Made by a program: the position numbers and the translations under genes. From NCBI GenBank assembly GCA_010909165.1, contig MU008194.1, forward strand, positions 124,001 to 188,000: 64,000 nt of DNA. The letters are read 5' to 3'. Positions 43,801 through 54,985 of the stretch are shown one piece after another (position 1 is the first letter of the stretch; every line of letters starts with the position of its first letter). Under the pieces are notes generated by a model. That model was given only the letters and a program-made list of their open reading frames with translations. It had not been told where the DNA came from and ran no database searches. The stretch comes from Anthoceros angustus (taxonomy: Eukaryota > Streptophyta > Anthocerotopsida > Anthocerotales > Anthocerotaceae).

Positions 43801-46080
43801 CACCGAATCAATTATCCAATTGCGAATAAATGACTATCCACGGTTGGAGTAGGCTTCTGCATCTTGTTCTCATTGAAGAACACGTCGTTAGTACGAACAA
43901 CCTTTCTAGCCTCGGATCCCACAAAGCGGTATCCCATCTCACGAATCACCATAGCCAAGAAAAATACATTTCTTGGACTTAGGTGCCAACTTGTCCCGAA
44001 ACTCTTTTGGAACATGGCGGTATGCCTCACAAACACTCGCGGATGCTTGTAGGATGGTTTCTTTCCGGACCATAGCTCCTCTGGAACTGCTCATCACTTA
44101 TTAGGAGATCATTAATAAGATGAACTGCGATGAACATACGCCCAAAACCCATTAGGCAATCCGAGTTTGACAACAAACTACGCATCCTCTCCTCGAATGG
44201 TTACATTCATCCACCATTTTGTGGAGGAGTATCTGATCAATTCTCTTTTGATTCCCTTGGAATCACGGAATGGGAAAGCTTTCGAAACATACTCTCCACC
44301 ATTATCTCCCACACTTCAATCGGTGGCGGTGATTCTCTACAAGGGTGACAAATTTTAAACATCGAACTTCATCCTTTTTCCTCAAAGGATAAACCCACAC
44401 CTTGCGTGAGAAATCATCTATGAAAGTGACAAAATAGGAGGCACCGCCTAATGATGCGATGAGCATAGGTCCACATACATCACGTGAACCAACTCAAGAG
44501 GTTTACTCCTACTTTTACCTCTTGTTCGATGTGATGATTTTATGCATTTCCCATATAAGTGCTCACACATCGAGAGATCGGAGAAGTTAAGAACAGGATA
44601 TAACGAGCGAGATAAAACCTTCATTCCCTTGAGACATATGTCCTAACGCAATGCCACAAGGAAACATTTGGTGCTTTCTGTTACCACATGATCACATGAT
44701 GCAGTGTTTACAAGTGAGTACAAAGTGCCACACTTGATCCACGAGCTAACACAAGAGAACCTTTGGAGAGTGATCCCCAAACCAGTGGGTAACGCATCAT
44801 CCAACATCTGCGCTAATCATGCTCTTTGTCAACTTGAACATGCCTAACGTCCTTGATGAATGAAGATCCGTTGTCAAACTTGAGTTGCACATCACCTCGC
44901 TGCGATCGGCATGCATAGTTATTTCCAAGCCTAACGCATCCTTTCCTTGTAGCATCATACGTGCTAAACCACTCTCTATGAGTAACATGGAAAGATGCAC
45001 CGAATCAATTATCCAATTGCAGAATAAATGACTATCCCCGGCTGTTAATTGTGCAGCATTCAAGTAAGAAGAGATAAGGACATCTCCGTCCTCAACGATT
45101 AACTCTTCCAACTGACGAAGTCGCCTTCTTGTCGTCCGCTTCTTCTCTTTTCCTTGGTCCTTTTGAACTTCTCGCACTCTCTTTTGAAGTGACCCCTTTT
45201 GTGACAATAGTGACACTCCACATTCTTATTACGACTACGAGATTTGCTACGAGAAGCTTCATCCGGTTGCTTCCCTTCGGTGGACCTCCCTCTCACTATG
45301 AGGGCTTTGGAACCTTTGGAAGGTTCCATGTTTTCTGTTCACCTCCTCGGTTAACGCTACCTTCTACATTTACAATGGTAAGACCACTAGCGAGGCGAGA
45401 ATTACTCATGAAAGGTGTCCCAACTCTCGTAATGTGACCAGAAACATAGCTCTCACGGAATGGGAATGTGATACCTTGAGATGAGAGCTGGCTGAAAATG
45501 GTATTGAAATCATTCAGATGATCGGACATCCTCGTCTCTTCCTTCATCTTCAAGTCCACCAGCTGTTTCAACCAATAAACTTGAGAAGCCGCACTTTGCT
45601 TCTCATACAGGTCACACAGCTTCTGCCACAGTCCGTAACTCGTGGTCTTATCTTTCACATTGAAGTACACTGTATTTTACTAAAAATCCTTATGCAATAA
45701 GGGACGCCGACATCCATCAATAGTCTTGGACTACACCTGAAGACTTTATTATGAAAAAGAGATGTAAAACCCCATTTATCCCAAGAGAAGGGGGAACAAC
45801 CCTTAGGAGGGCACGGACCATGGGGACTAACTTATTGTCGTAATCCATCGCACCAAGGATATAAAAATCGGGGATGTTAGCATAATAGTAGATCTAGCAA
45901 GCTCATCCAGGTCCTGCCACTCATCCTGTGTCATACTATTTGGTTTGACGCCTAACAACTTTATGGGCTTGATCTGCTTTTCGCACTAGAACATTATACA
46001 CTTGTTCTTTCCAAACGGGAAGTTAGTACCATCTAACTTCTCGATATTGAACATGACGTTTTCTGATGATGAAGACATCA
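40885..46080 (-). mobile_element. Degraded Copia retrotransposon
   Basis: Reading from 46,080 downward: gag start (MMSSSSENVMFNIEKLDG), gag with LYEKQSAASQVYWLKQLVDL (45,670-45,296), a zinc knuckle CHYCHKRGHFKREC (about 45,200), a protease-like WIIDS site, integrase (43,414-42,506, with NGVG, then IQERMRSLLSNSGLPNGFWAEA and VFGCEAYCHVP), RT (about 42,311-41,870, KARLVAKGFKQQPGIDFDE), and RNase H (41,526-40,900, with a CDSSAIQLAKNPMFHAKTKH region). Frames are broken repeatedly by stops and short indels. No 5' LTR is visible beyond 46,080. Confidence 0.88.
42605..45040 (-). repeat. 1.2-kb tandem duplication inside the Copia element
   Basis: 42,605-43,835 (integrase and protease-proximal region) is repeated at 43,836-45,040. 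Anchors: GGAGTAGGCTTC...CATCTTGTTC at 42,607 and 43,845, and CTTGAACATGCCTAACG at 43,633 and 44,832. The second copy differs by many 1-10-bp deletions. Confidence 0.85.
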
Positions 46081-46199
46081 TGATTCAAAAACAATACAGA
46101 TAAAACACTCGACTCGCCTTATCGGAAAAGTCAAAGAAGAAAAGCCACCGGGCCTGTATTTTGCCATTGATTCCACGAGTATTCTGAATATTTCGGCTA

Positions 46200-46720
46200 C
46201 ATTTTGCGGCCCGGCTGCGCGGCTGCGCCGGTCGTGGCATACGGCTGGATGCCGCTGCGGCTGCGCGCGCCGCGCCCGCGCGCGTCCGGCGGCGCGCACC
46301 AGCCTTGCGCCCTTTGCCGCACCGTCGCGCCCGCCCGCCCGGCCCGTGCCCAGCGGCACCGGCCGCGCACCAGCGGCTGCGCGCGCCGCGCGCTGCGCGC
46401 GCGCCCAGCGGCTGCGCGTCACCCACAACTGCGCGGCTGCGCGCGCCCCACGCGGCGGCGCGCTGGCGGCGCGCGTCCGGCGGCGGCTCGCGGCAGCAGC
46501 GTCCGGCGGCGGCTTTGGCAGCGGCGCGTTCTGCGCGTCGGCGGCTGCGCGTCCGGCCGGCAACACGCCGCCGCGCGTCGGCGGCTGGCGGCTGGCGGCG
46601 CGTCCGCCTGCGCGTCCGGCCGGGCGGCTTTGGCGGCGCGTCACGCAGCGTCGAGCCGTTATAGCGGTATTCACGCCCGCGGGCATGCGGCGGCGTAAGA
46701 GCAGTGGCGTAAATCGATAA
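46200..46720. repeat. Extremely GC-rich low-complexity tract
   Basis: About 0.5 kb is dominated by CGGCTGCGCGCGCC, GCGTCCGGCGGCGG and related words. It sits where the 5' leader or LTR of the adjacent Copia element would be. Long open frames exist in several phases on both strands but are forced by the composition. I do not treat any as genes. Confidence 0.75.
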
Positions 46721-47190
46721 GCTATCTCACCGACCTACGATTCTGACGAAGAGGCACCCTCCCGCCCAGGTATTTCCAACGGGCGGCCGACGAGGAGGTC
46801 ATTTCTGCGACCTCGAGACACCGCAGCTCTTGCGCTCCGCAACCCGGCCCTCGGCGCTATCTCTTTGAATGCTCGGGCATCTTCGCGGCGGCGCGCCCGC
46901 GTCGGCCGGGCGGCTGGCGGCGCGTCACGCCCAGCGTCGAGCCGTTATAGCGGTATTCACGCCCGCGCTATGCGGCGGCGTAAGGCGGCGCGGCGTAAGG
47001 TCGGTGCTTCTGCGAGACCTCGCGATTACGGGCGAGAAGAGGCACCCTCGCCCAGTTACTAGGCCGGCCGACGAGGAGGTCATTTCTCTGGGCGACTCGA
47101 GACAATTCTCGCAGTCTCTTGCGCTCCGCAACCCGGCCCTCTGGCGCTATCTCTTTGAACGCTCAGGCATCTTCGCGCGCGGCTCACCGT
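46720..47190. repeat. Direct repeat at the start of the GC-rich mosaic
   Basis: A segment with GAAGAGGCACCCTC, GACGAGGAGGTCATTTCT, CTTGCGCTCCGCAACCCGGC and CGCTATCTCTTTGAA occurs at about 46,748-46,880 and again at about 47,037-47,170. In both, GAGCCGTTATAGCGGTATTC lies beside the copy. Confidence 0.7.
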
Positions 47191-47279
47191 TGGGGTTGGA
47201 GCAGCGAACGCAGCGAAGAGGGCGCATCGTGCCAGCGGTCTCAGGCAATCAGCTACAGCGACGAAAGGAGAAGAAGGCG

Positions 47280-47651
47280 ATGGGACCCAAAAAGGCTGCG
47301 GAGGTATGGGAGCCATGGAACCTGGTAGAGCGCAACATTGTAACTCGGCGCTATCCGGACTTTGGGCCATGGCTGGAGGAGGCGGGAGGATTAGTCGAAG
47401 AGTGGCACTTAGACGTGTTCCAGGCTGTCTGGACGTTTGACAGTGTCACCCTGGTCCGGGAGTTCGCCCGGAAGATGTTGGCAGCGGCCCAACAAGGAGG
47501 TGCGGTCCAAGAACCTCCGGGAGGATCCCAGGAGATGGACCTTGGAGGTCCTGAGGGCGGCTTACAACCGCCCAACGGAGGAGGTTGGGGGCGTAGTCCC
47601 AGAGCCCCTCAGGCGAAAGATAGAGGCAGCGGCGGCGGCGTCAAGCCTTAA
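47280..47651 (+). CDS. Gag-like ORF of unknown repeat family
   Basis: An ATG in good context (GCGATGGGACCC) opens 123 residues: KKAAEVWEPWNLVERN, RYPDFGPWLEEAGG, EEWHLDVFQAVWTFD, LVREFARKML, then a Gly/Pro/Gln-rich tail. The frame is open further upstream to 46,869 through GC repeat. The W/F/L distribution looks like real protein, and the position within repeats suggests gag or another element protein. I recognise no domain. Confidence 0.4.
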   Translation: MGPKKAAEVWEPWNLVERNIVTRRYPDFGPWLEEAGGLVEEWHLDVFQAVWTFDSVTLVREFARKMLAAAQQGGAVQEPPGGSQEMDLGGPEGGLQPPNGGGWGRSPRAPQAKDRGSGGGVKP

Positions 47652-48089
47652 CGCAGGACAACCAACTGGTTGATATCGGACTGCTGGACGAAGGGTGAGG
47701 CGAGATCATTGTCCATCGAACTTGCTCACCAAGGTGGACCACCTTGGTGATAGTTCTTGGTGTTCTGCATGCGTTGCGGGGCAAGAGGCGGCTGGGAAGG
47801 ATCATCTTCGCGTGTTCACCAGAGGCCCGCAAGTGAGGAGCGAGAAGCCACCGCCGTCGGACTATCCCCATACCGATCCATGTATGGGGACATTACGAAC
47901 TCCTGAAGGATGGGGAGGTAGAGCGGCGCTCGGAAAGGGTTGGCGTCTAATCGGATGATCCGCGAGTGGACCCCTTTCTCTTCCCGAATCCTGCTGCCAC
48001 ACGGCAAGGGTCTGACGACCGCTGCACACAACGCTCTTTCCCCAAAGCTGGGTCCCTCCCGGTAGGGCCACCGACGCCTCGCCTCCTGT

Positions 48090-48565
48090 AAGTCGGAGGG
48101 GACTCCTCCTTGCTTCGAGTCCGGACCTCAAGGTCCGATCTCGACTCGAGTCCGAACCGGAGTCCGCCTTATTCCCCGAGTCCGGTCTCATCTCGGGGTT
48201 CGACCGGTCCGGCTTATTACCGGGTCCGGCCCCAAGCTCCGGACTTTATCTGCGGACCTCTATCGCTAGGTCCTCATTTGCTTCGGTGGACTTACCGAGA
48301 TCCGTTGTATTGGCGTCCTGCTCCTCCTGAGGCTCTTCTCCCCATTGCCGTCGTCTCCAAAGCAGGCCACCGGGGTCCCTCAGGCTGCCCCATGCCCTTC
48401 ATCCCCTTGAGCCTTGGGGTCCGTCCATGTGGCAGGCGAGGCTTCTAATGCCTTAAGGAGCTCGGCGTGGTAGTAGGCAAAATCCGAGTCAATTTCTTTG
48501 GATTGCCTCTTCCACGTGTGCGGAGCACCGATACTCCTTCGCTATGGTGCTCGGGAGGCGTCTTT
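48090..48565. repeat. ~480-bp direct repeat, copy 1 (GC mosaic)
   Basis: It runs from TAAGTCGGAGGGGACTCCTC through the AGCTCCGGAC region to CTATGGTGCTCGGGAGGC. It is repeated at 49,526-50,026. This copy lacks many single bases present in the other. Confidence 0.8.
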
Positions 48566-49104
48566 GTCGCTTCTTGGACCATCCCCCCTGCTAGTTCGTT
48601 GGGCGGCCGGGCCGAATCTCGCGAGGCCACAAGGCCGCCTCGGTCACCTCCTGCAACCGCTGTTGCTCGCTCCGGCTCCGTCGTTTCGCTCCGGCCACAC
48701 GCCATAGCGCGGCGCTCCCTTCCGCCTTAAGCGGACCCGGCTTCTTTTCTGCGTCCAGTGCTCTCGCTCCCGTTGGCGTTAGCTCGCCATCTCCCTCTCG
48801 GTGGGGCAACTCTGCGGTTACGTGCCTCGCCCAGTCCTTCTCCATTTCGGCGTCCTGCTCCTGTTCCATCGCCTTACCTCCTCTTGTGAGGAGCCGCTCT
48901 ATCTCTCGTTCGTGATCCGTGATCACGCCTGATTACCATTCCTCTCAATGGTAACTTGGGCTGACTCGAGGTCTCTTTGCGGTCTTCCATCTCCCGCATT
49001 GCTTGCTCACCTCGGCCCGAGTCCAGATCCTCCATCTCCTTGTCGGGCTTCCTTCTCCTCGGCCGTGGCCCGCTCCGCCGCCTCCTGCTCCTTCTTGAGT
49101 TAGC

Positions 49105-49390
49105 GCGGCTATCCTGCCGTCTCCCTCCACCGGTTCCGATCACGCCCGATAGTGATCGCGGTTGGTTTTGGCGGCCCGCCTCCTGCTCCTTCTTGAGTTA
49201 GCGCGGCTATCCTGCCGTCTCCCTCCACCGGTTCCGATCACGCCCGATAGTGATCGCGGTTGGTTTTGGCGGCCCGCCTCCTCGCCGCCTCCGCCGCCTC
49301 CTTCTTGAGTTAGCGCGGCTATCCTGCCGTCTCCCTCCACCGGTTCCGATCACGCCCGATAGTGATCGCGGTTGGTTGGCGGCCCAATCG
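49105..49390. repeat. Tandem array of ~105-bp units (GC mosaic)
   Basis: TATCCTGCCGTCTCCCTCCA, followed by CCGGTTCCGATCACGC and GATAGTGATCGCGGTTGG, occurs at about 49,110, 49,208 and 49,320. A longer, presumably original form lies at about 51,190-51,265. On the minus strand each unit encodes NRDHYRRDRNRWRETAG or a variant, part of the coiled-coil protein. Confidence 0.85.
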
Positions 49391-49525
49391 GATGATCCGC
49401 GAGGCGGGACCCCTTTCTCTTCCCGAATCTCGCGAGGCCACAAGGCCGCCTCGGCCAGTCACGAGCCTTCCTCCTCGCCTCTGGGCCGCCTCCTCGCCTC
49501 TGGCCTCCTCGCCTCTGCTCCCAGC

Positions 49526-50026
49526 GTAAGTCGGAGGGGACTCCTCCTTGCTTCCTGAGTCCGGACCTCAAGGTCCGATCTCGACTCCGGAGTCTGAACT
49601 TCGGGAGTCTGCCTTATTCCCTGAGTCCGGTCTCATCTCTGGGGTTCGGACCTCAGGGTCCGAACTTATTACCGGGGTCCGGTCCCCAAGCTCCGGACCC
49701 CTTATCTGCGGACCTCTTACTGCTAGGTCCTCATTTGGTTGCGGTGGACTTACCCTGAGATCCGTTGTATTGGCCGCGTCCTGCTCCTCCTGAGGCTCTT
49801 CTCCCCCATTGCCGTCGTCTCCAAAGCAGGCCACTAGGGTCCCGTCTTGTCCCCATGCCCTTCATCCCCTTGAGCCTTGGGGTCCGTCCATGTGGCGGGA
49901 GAGGCTTCTAATGCCTTAAGGAGCTCGGCGTGGTAGTAGGCAAAATCCGAGTCAATTTCTTTGGATTGCCTCTTCCACGTGTGCGGAGCACCGATACTCC
50001 TTCGCTATGGTGCTCGGGAGGCTTCT
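49526..50026. repeat. ~500-bp direct repeat, copy 2 (GC mosaic)
   Basis: Direct counterpart of 48,090-48,565, with the same order of words and slightly longer through small indels. Confidence 0.8.
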
Positions 50027-50375
50027 AATGCCTTATTCCCCGAGTCCGGTCCCAAGCTCCGGACCCGTTTGGCCCTAGGGTGTCGGGCCTCTACCTCAGG
50101 CGCCTTTGCCCGCCTCCTGCTCCTTGGCCCTAGGGTGTCGGGCCTCTACCTCAGCGCCTTTGCCCGCCTCCGCCGCCTCCTGAGGCTCTTCTCACCGCCT
50201 CGACCTAATCAGGCCCCTTAGGTCCCGATTGCCAAGGTCCCGATTGCCAAGGTCCGGAGCTTCACCCTCCTTGGCCCTCTTGCCACTCCGTGGCGACATC
50301 TTGGGGTGTTGGGGTAGGGCTTTCCCTATCTCCGTGGCGACATCTTGGGAGTGTTGGGGTAGGCCTTTCCCTATC

Positions 50376-50530
50376 TCCAGCTACCGAGGCAACGTTGCTG
50401 CTTCTGTAAAATCAGACAGCCTCTTTCACTGCTATTATGGAGCACGGTACACAATTTTGCCCATTGCAGTATGCCAGGCAACAAGTTCTTGTGCTCCACG
50501 CTATCTCGAAATCCGTCTATGATCCCTCCT
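50376..50530. repeat. Root_cap 3'-flank fragment embedded in the GC mosaic (1)
   Basis: AGCTACCGAGGCAACGTTGC through TCTATGATCCCTCCTTG matches 52,981-53,135, the downstream flank of Root_cap copy E. The joints are at CTATCTCC and CCCTCCTTG(G), words shared with the GC mosaic. Confidence 0.85.
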
Positions 50531-50726
50531 TGGCCCTAGGGTGTCGGGCCTCTACCTCGCCTCTGGGCCGCCTCGGCCAGTCACGAGCCTTCCTCCTCGC
50601 CTCTGGGCCGCCTCCGCCGCCTCCTCGCCTCTGCTGCGCTACCCTCTCCGCCTCCTGCTCCTTGGCGGCCCGCCTCCGCCGCCATAGCGCGCTCCCTTCC
50701 GCCTTCCTTAATCGGACCCGGCTTCT

Positions 50727-50804
50727 TTTGCCCATTGCAGTATGCCAGGCAACAAGTTCTTGTGCTCCACGCTATCTCGAAATCCGTCTATGATCCCTCC
50801 TTGG
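50727..50804. repeat. Root_cap 3'-flank fragment embedded in the GC mosaic (2)
   Basis: TTTTGCCCATTGCAGTATGC through TCTATGATCCCTCCTTGG matches part of 53,058-53,135 and of 50,456-50,530. It starts after GGCTTC and rejoins GC-mosaic sequence at CCTTGGCGGCCC. Confidence 0.85.
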
Positions 50805-50934
50805 CGGCCCGCCTCCTGCTCCTGGAGGACTTGGGCCTCCTCGCCGCCTTCCTCCTCGCCTCTGGTGGCTTCCTTCTCCATTTCGCAACGCCCGCCTCCG
50901 CCGCCTCCTGCTCCATCGCCTTACCTCCTCCGTC

Positions 50935-51429
50935 TCAATGTAGCCGGAGCCGCTCTATCTCTCGTTCGTGATCCGTGATCACGCCCTGCAGATTACCATT
51001 CCTCTCAATGGTAACTTGGAGCTGCAGCTCCAGGGTCTCTTTGCGGTCTTCCATCTCCTGCCGCTGTTGCTCCACCTCGCGCAACTGAGTCCGAAGATCC
51101 TCCATCTCCTTGTCGCGGGCTTCCTTCTCCTCGGCATGGCTGGCCCGCACCTGCTCCGCCGCCTCCTGCTCCTTCTTCAGGTTAGCCGCAGCTATCCCTG
51201 CCGTCTCCCTCCACCGGTTCCGATCACGCCGATAGTGATCGCGGTTGGTTTTGGCGGCCCGCCTCCTCGCCGCCTTCACTGGCCGCCCGGGCCTCCTCGC
51301 CTCTGGGCCGCCTCGGCCAGTCACGAGCCTTCTGCGCCCGGGCCTCCTCGCCTCTGCTGCGCTACCCTCTCCGCCTGCAAGGTCTTGACCTCCTGCTCCT
51401 GGAGGACTTGGGCCTCTGCAGTTGCTCAC
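50935..51429 (-). CDS. Coiled-coil ORF of the GC-rich element
   Basis: 164 residues on the minus strand. About 55 residues of Arg/Gly/Ala-rich sequence precede a continuous Glu/Gln/Arg-rich coiled coil of roughly 100 residues with DKEMEDLRTQLREVEQQRQE and LELQLQVTIERNG. Scrambled shorter copies of the same coding sequence lie at 48.85-49.4 kb. It may be a gag-like or structural protein of the element. The frame runs into GC repeat upstream, so the true start is uncertain and I name no family. Confidence 0.4.
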   Translation of the reverse strand: MSNCRGPSPPGAGGQDLAGGEGSAAEARRPGRRRLVTGRGGPEARRPGRPVKAARRRAAKTNRDHYRRDRNRWRETAGIAAANLKKEQEAAEQVRASHAEEKEARDKEMEDLRTQLREVEQQRQEMEDRKETLELQLQVTIERNGNLQGVITDHEREIERLRLH

Positions 51430-52213
51430 CCGGTGAAGGAATTTAGTCCGGTCTGTCGAATGGACGGACTTCCCTTCGGCCTCGGCGTTTCCCTCTTGAT
51501 GCGGCCGAGCTTACGCCTTCCTCCTCGCCTCTGGGCCGCCTCCAAGCCTCTGGAGGAGCACCATGCGCCTCTGGTGGCTTCTACTTCACAGGTCTTCTCG
51601 GCTGTCCCGAGACCCCAGGCATACCGTCCATGACGGTAGCAGACCCGCTCTTCCACGGCCGCCACTGGTGAGGCCCCCAAAAAGTCCGTAGTGGGAGCGG
51701 GCATCTCACGGTCCGCCAAGGACCTCCACACCGCAGTCCGGAGCAAGTCCGGACTGGGTTCTCCGGACCTAATCAGGCCCCTTAGGTCCTGATTGCCGAG
51801 GTCCGGAGCTTCACCCTCCTTGGCCCTCTTGGCCGCCAATTCCTTATTCGCCCTCTTCGTCCTGGGGCTCGGAGGGGGTGAGGGGGTTCGGGAGCTGACC
51901 CCCTTGCCTCTCCCGGTCGGCGACAGGACTGGCTCCGGGTGGGGTTGCTGCCAGTGACCTCCTGCTCCTTGGGCGGCGTCCCTTTCTGCTCTTCTCACCG
52001 CCTCTTCAGCCTCTTGCCACTCCGTGGCGGGGCAAAACCTGAGCACCGCGAGTCTTTGCGTTGGCGGGTGGCACCGTCTTCCGCCTCTTGATTGCCGGCG
52101 AGTTCGTCAGGCTCCTCTGCCGTTGTGGTGGTGGTGGTGGGGGCTGGAGTCGGGCCGTCTCTGCTTGCTCGGCGAGGCACCAAGAGGAGGGAAGCGGGGA
52201 TATCTTCCCACAC
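51426..52213 (-). CDS. Upstream ORFs of the GC-rich element
   Basis: Two overlapping minus-strand frames, 51,995-52,213 (with a run of six Thr) and 51,426-52,046 (206 residues; Pro/Ser-rich, with LSPTGRGKGVSSRTPSPPPS and a basic KRANKELAAKRAKE segment), read toward the coiled-coil ORF. Overlaps of 1-4 bases suggest one longer frame split by indels. No domain is recognised. Confidence 0.35.
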
Positions 52214-52329
52214 TTCCCTAGGTGGTGAGGGGGTCCGTTCCAGACGTATGGAGTCCGGTATCCCTTCCCAGTCGTCCTCCTCCCGGACCCGTTTGGCCCT
52301 AGGGTGTCGGGCCTCTACCTCAGGCGCCT

Positions 52330-52555
52330 TTGCCCGCTCTGCTTCTGGTAGGGGGTGTTGGGGGTAGGCCTTTCCCTATCTCCGACGGCGACATCTTGGG
52401 GGTGTTGGGGGTAGGGCTTTCCCTATCTCCGGCGGCGACATCTTGGGAGTGTTGGGGGTTATAGGATAAATTAGTGCATGGGCACTCCCCATGGCCAGGT
52501 GCCCCGTCGTGGGTTGTCCTCGTTCTTTTTATTAAGTCTCCACATTTCTTTCCCC
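52330..52555. repeat. Terminal segment of the GC-rich repeat
   Basis: Two copies of GACATCTTGGG(GG)TGTTGGGGG and a CTTTCCCTATCTCC word are followed by TTATAGGATAAATTAGTG, CGTTCTTTTTATTAAGTCTC and CACATTTCTTTCCCC. The last part matches 16,490-16,640. It ends exactly where palindrome 2 begins. Confidence 0.6.
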
Positions 52556-53281
52556 CTGACAGTCTATCCATAGGTATGTATATCGTTCGACTTGTGTACT
52601 AGCACTGCATTAATATATATGCCAGATTGTAAGGGTTAACAAACCTCCATGAGGCTGAACGGGTCTGCTGCTCCTGGAGGACTTGGAACGGGCAACTTCG
52701 AAGTTGGAAGGACGGGATGCGTGTTCAAATTCAAAATGATGAGATCCCGCTGTTAACGTTGCAGGAATGAACTGGAATGGATGGGACTTGGGCCTTCTGG
52801 TAGACGTGGATTCCACGACCCAGCAGCTTGCGATGCGCTGTCACAGCATTTTGGTTGCTAGTCTTGCCTGTCTTGTAGTAGTTGTGGAATTCTAACGAAA
52901 GCTGTGCGTGCATAAACTCGCGAAGGCTGCATGAAGTGCAAAGCCTCGCACTAGTGCCCCTCCACCACCAACGTAATCTCCAGCTACCGAGGCAACGTTG
53001 CTGCTTCTGTAAAATCAGACAGCCTCTTTCACTGCTATTATGGAGCACGGTACACAATTTTGCCCATTGCAGTATGCCAGGCAACAAGTTCTTGTGCTCC
53101 ACGCTATCTCGAAATCCGTCTATGATCCCTCCTTGCCTGCAATTATATGGAAGAAAGGAGAGATGCTATGAACAGAGATGGGAGGACCAGCTGCCTCACC
53201 ACTGTGTGCACACTATGACAGTGTTCACTGTCAAGTGCAATGAATTGAATTGAACTACTCTAAAATTGAATCGAATTGGAT

Positions 53282-54375
53282 TCAGCGACGGCAGACGAGG
53301 CCAGAGCCGCCGGAGCATGTGGTCCGAGGAAGTCGACCACAGTGACCTCGCTGGAGATTTGTCCTCGGAAATTGGCGACCTTGCAGTCGGCGGACATGAT
53401 GTCCGAAGAGAGGAAGGAGGCCTCTTGGGTGAGCATGGGCATGCTCTGGCCGGCCTTCTTCTGCTGGTGCTGGAAGCCGGGCGCGTAGGTCTGGCCCAGG
53501 ACTCCAGACACGGACGGCGTGAGCGCCTTGAACTGGAAGTTGAGCTCCAGGTGGGCGAAGCAGTTGTCCGGGGTGATGCCGTAGCCGTGGCGGTTGCTGT
53601 CGGCTTCGGTGACGGGCACGACGAGCACGGAGAGGGAGAACTGGTCGTCCACCTCGATGACGACGCCGTTGCGGCTCTCGGACCTGGTGACGGTCAGGCC
53701 GGCGTGGGGCGCGCTCCAGGCGGCGTCCTTCACCTGCGGAGGAGGATCGGGAAGGCGTCCAGGGACATCTCCAGGTAGTCCACGGCGTTGTCGAAGGTGG
53801 CCACCTGCAGCCACGACATCGATGGATGCACGCATCGATCACTCCTGCTTCTCACGGATCCGGATACTATGCGGGTGAAGAAGTCCTGCAGCTGTGTGGG
53901 CTCACCTTGCTGGCGCCGATGTACAACTGGTGGTCGCCGAAGAGAATTCCGAGGACTGCACCCAGGTGAAGTCGCGCGACATGATCCGCCCGGCGGCCGA
54001 TGAAGTGGGCGTTCACGTGCAGGTGGGAGTCGGAGACGATGCAGAAGTCGGCGTCCTTGTGGCCGTGGAAGTAGAAAGGCTTGCCGTCGCTGCCCACGAA
54101 GACGGGGTCGTCCTTGATGCAGCCCGGGTAGTAGCCCTGGCTGCACGGCTTCGGCTTCCACCTTACGGCTGCAAGCAGATACAATCGGGATGAGAATCAA
54201 CCCCGGATTGCAGCACTCCAGAGCCTCATCAAATGATGGGCGGGCTGTAAACACCCGAGTTCCTGCTGCTGCGCCTCACAATACCCATCTCACAGAATTT
54301 CGAATTACCTGCCACATCGCTGGCCACGGACAGAGCCAACACCGCCACAATCACAGCTGCGAGCTGCACCGCCAT
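53282..54375 (-). pseudogene. Root_cap copy E (frameshifted, divergent subtype)
   Basis: Exons on the minus strand: 54,309-54,375 (signal peptide MAVQLAAVIVAVLALSVASD), 53,906-54,168 and 53,282-53,804, with TATA at 54,471-54,477. The subtype differs from A-D and F in signal peptide, promoter and exon 3 (DNAVDYLEMSLDAFPILL, NGVVIEVDDQF). One base is missing in TCCCTCGG, one in CCTCCCGCAG, one in the CTTCCCTCGG near the C-terminus, and three in GGACCACATG. Its mirror copy G lacks other bases, so E and G are complementary in what they preserve. Confidence 0.8.
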
Positions 54376-54985
54376 GGTACCGAGCTCGCTTACAAGTCTC
54401 AATTGCTAGCCTGCTAAAGACAGCACTTGTGGGTGAGTCTGTCGGTGTGAGTGAGGTCGAGCAGGCCGCTCTTTATACTCCCAGGGCGTGCCAGGAAAAC
54501 CGACATCCAGAGCGAGCACGTGCCTCGCTTGCTATGCGGAGGACTGTGGCCCTGTACGGTAGGATCTTCTTGTGTGAATCAGGTAACTGTTTATGCCCGG
54601 ATGATTCCACACTAAAGATACCACGGCAGCCTCGTCCAGTCGAAGCCTGCCCATGCTCGCGAGCACAAGTTGACGTCCTCCTTGTGTTTAATTGGGAAAC
54701 TTCATGGCCGGGCCTGACAAGGGGGACACCAGGTTCCTCCGATTATTGCAATTGATGGGCTGGCTCTCTTGTCAATCATGAATGACAGCAGATTCAAGGC
54801 TGAGAATGCGGTGTCAGGCCTGTGGATGCGTGCGCCAACTGGACCAGACTGCCCGCCCCTGTTTAGGGACAGGTATTACAGCGGGCCATCCAGCTTCCAA
54901 GTGCATTATTACACGACCTGGCCCAGGCTGGACTGCGTTGCACCAATCTCCTGGCCCACCATCCCGCATTTTAATTAGGCTACAT

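Larger units (their letters stand above)
47652..52555 (-). mobile_element. GC-rich scrambled repeat mosaic
   Basis: About 4.9 kb is assembled from reused segments of 60-500 bp. The readable protein fragments are on the minus strand: a proline/threonine-rich start (52,213), a charged region (52,046-51,426), a long coiled coil (51,429-50,935), repeats rich in RTPEVRPDSG (about 49.6 and 48.2 kb), and a fragment ANPFRAPLYLPILQEFVMSP (about 47.9 kb). No RT or integrase motif is visible. The right end matches the repeat end at 16,640. It is probably a degraded, internally rearranged retroelement of unknown family. Confidence 0.55.

Noticed and set aside
46204-46720. Several long Ala/Arg-rich open frames on both strands
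   Set aside because: Produced by very high GC content and simple repeats, with no start context or domain.
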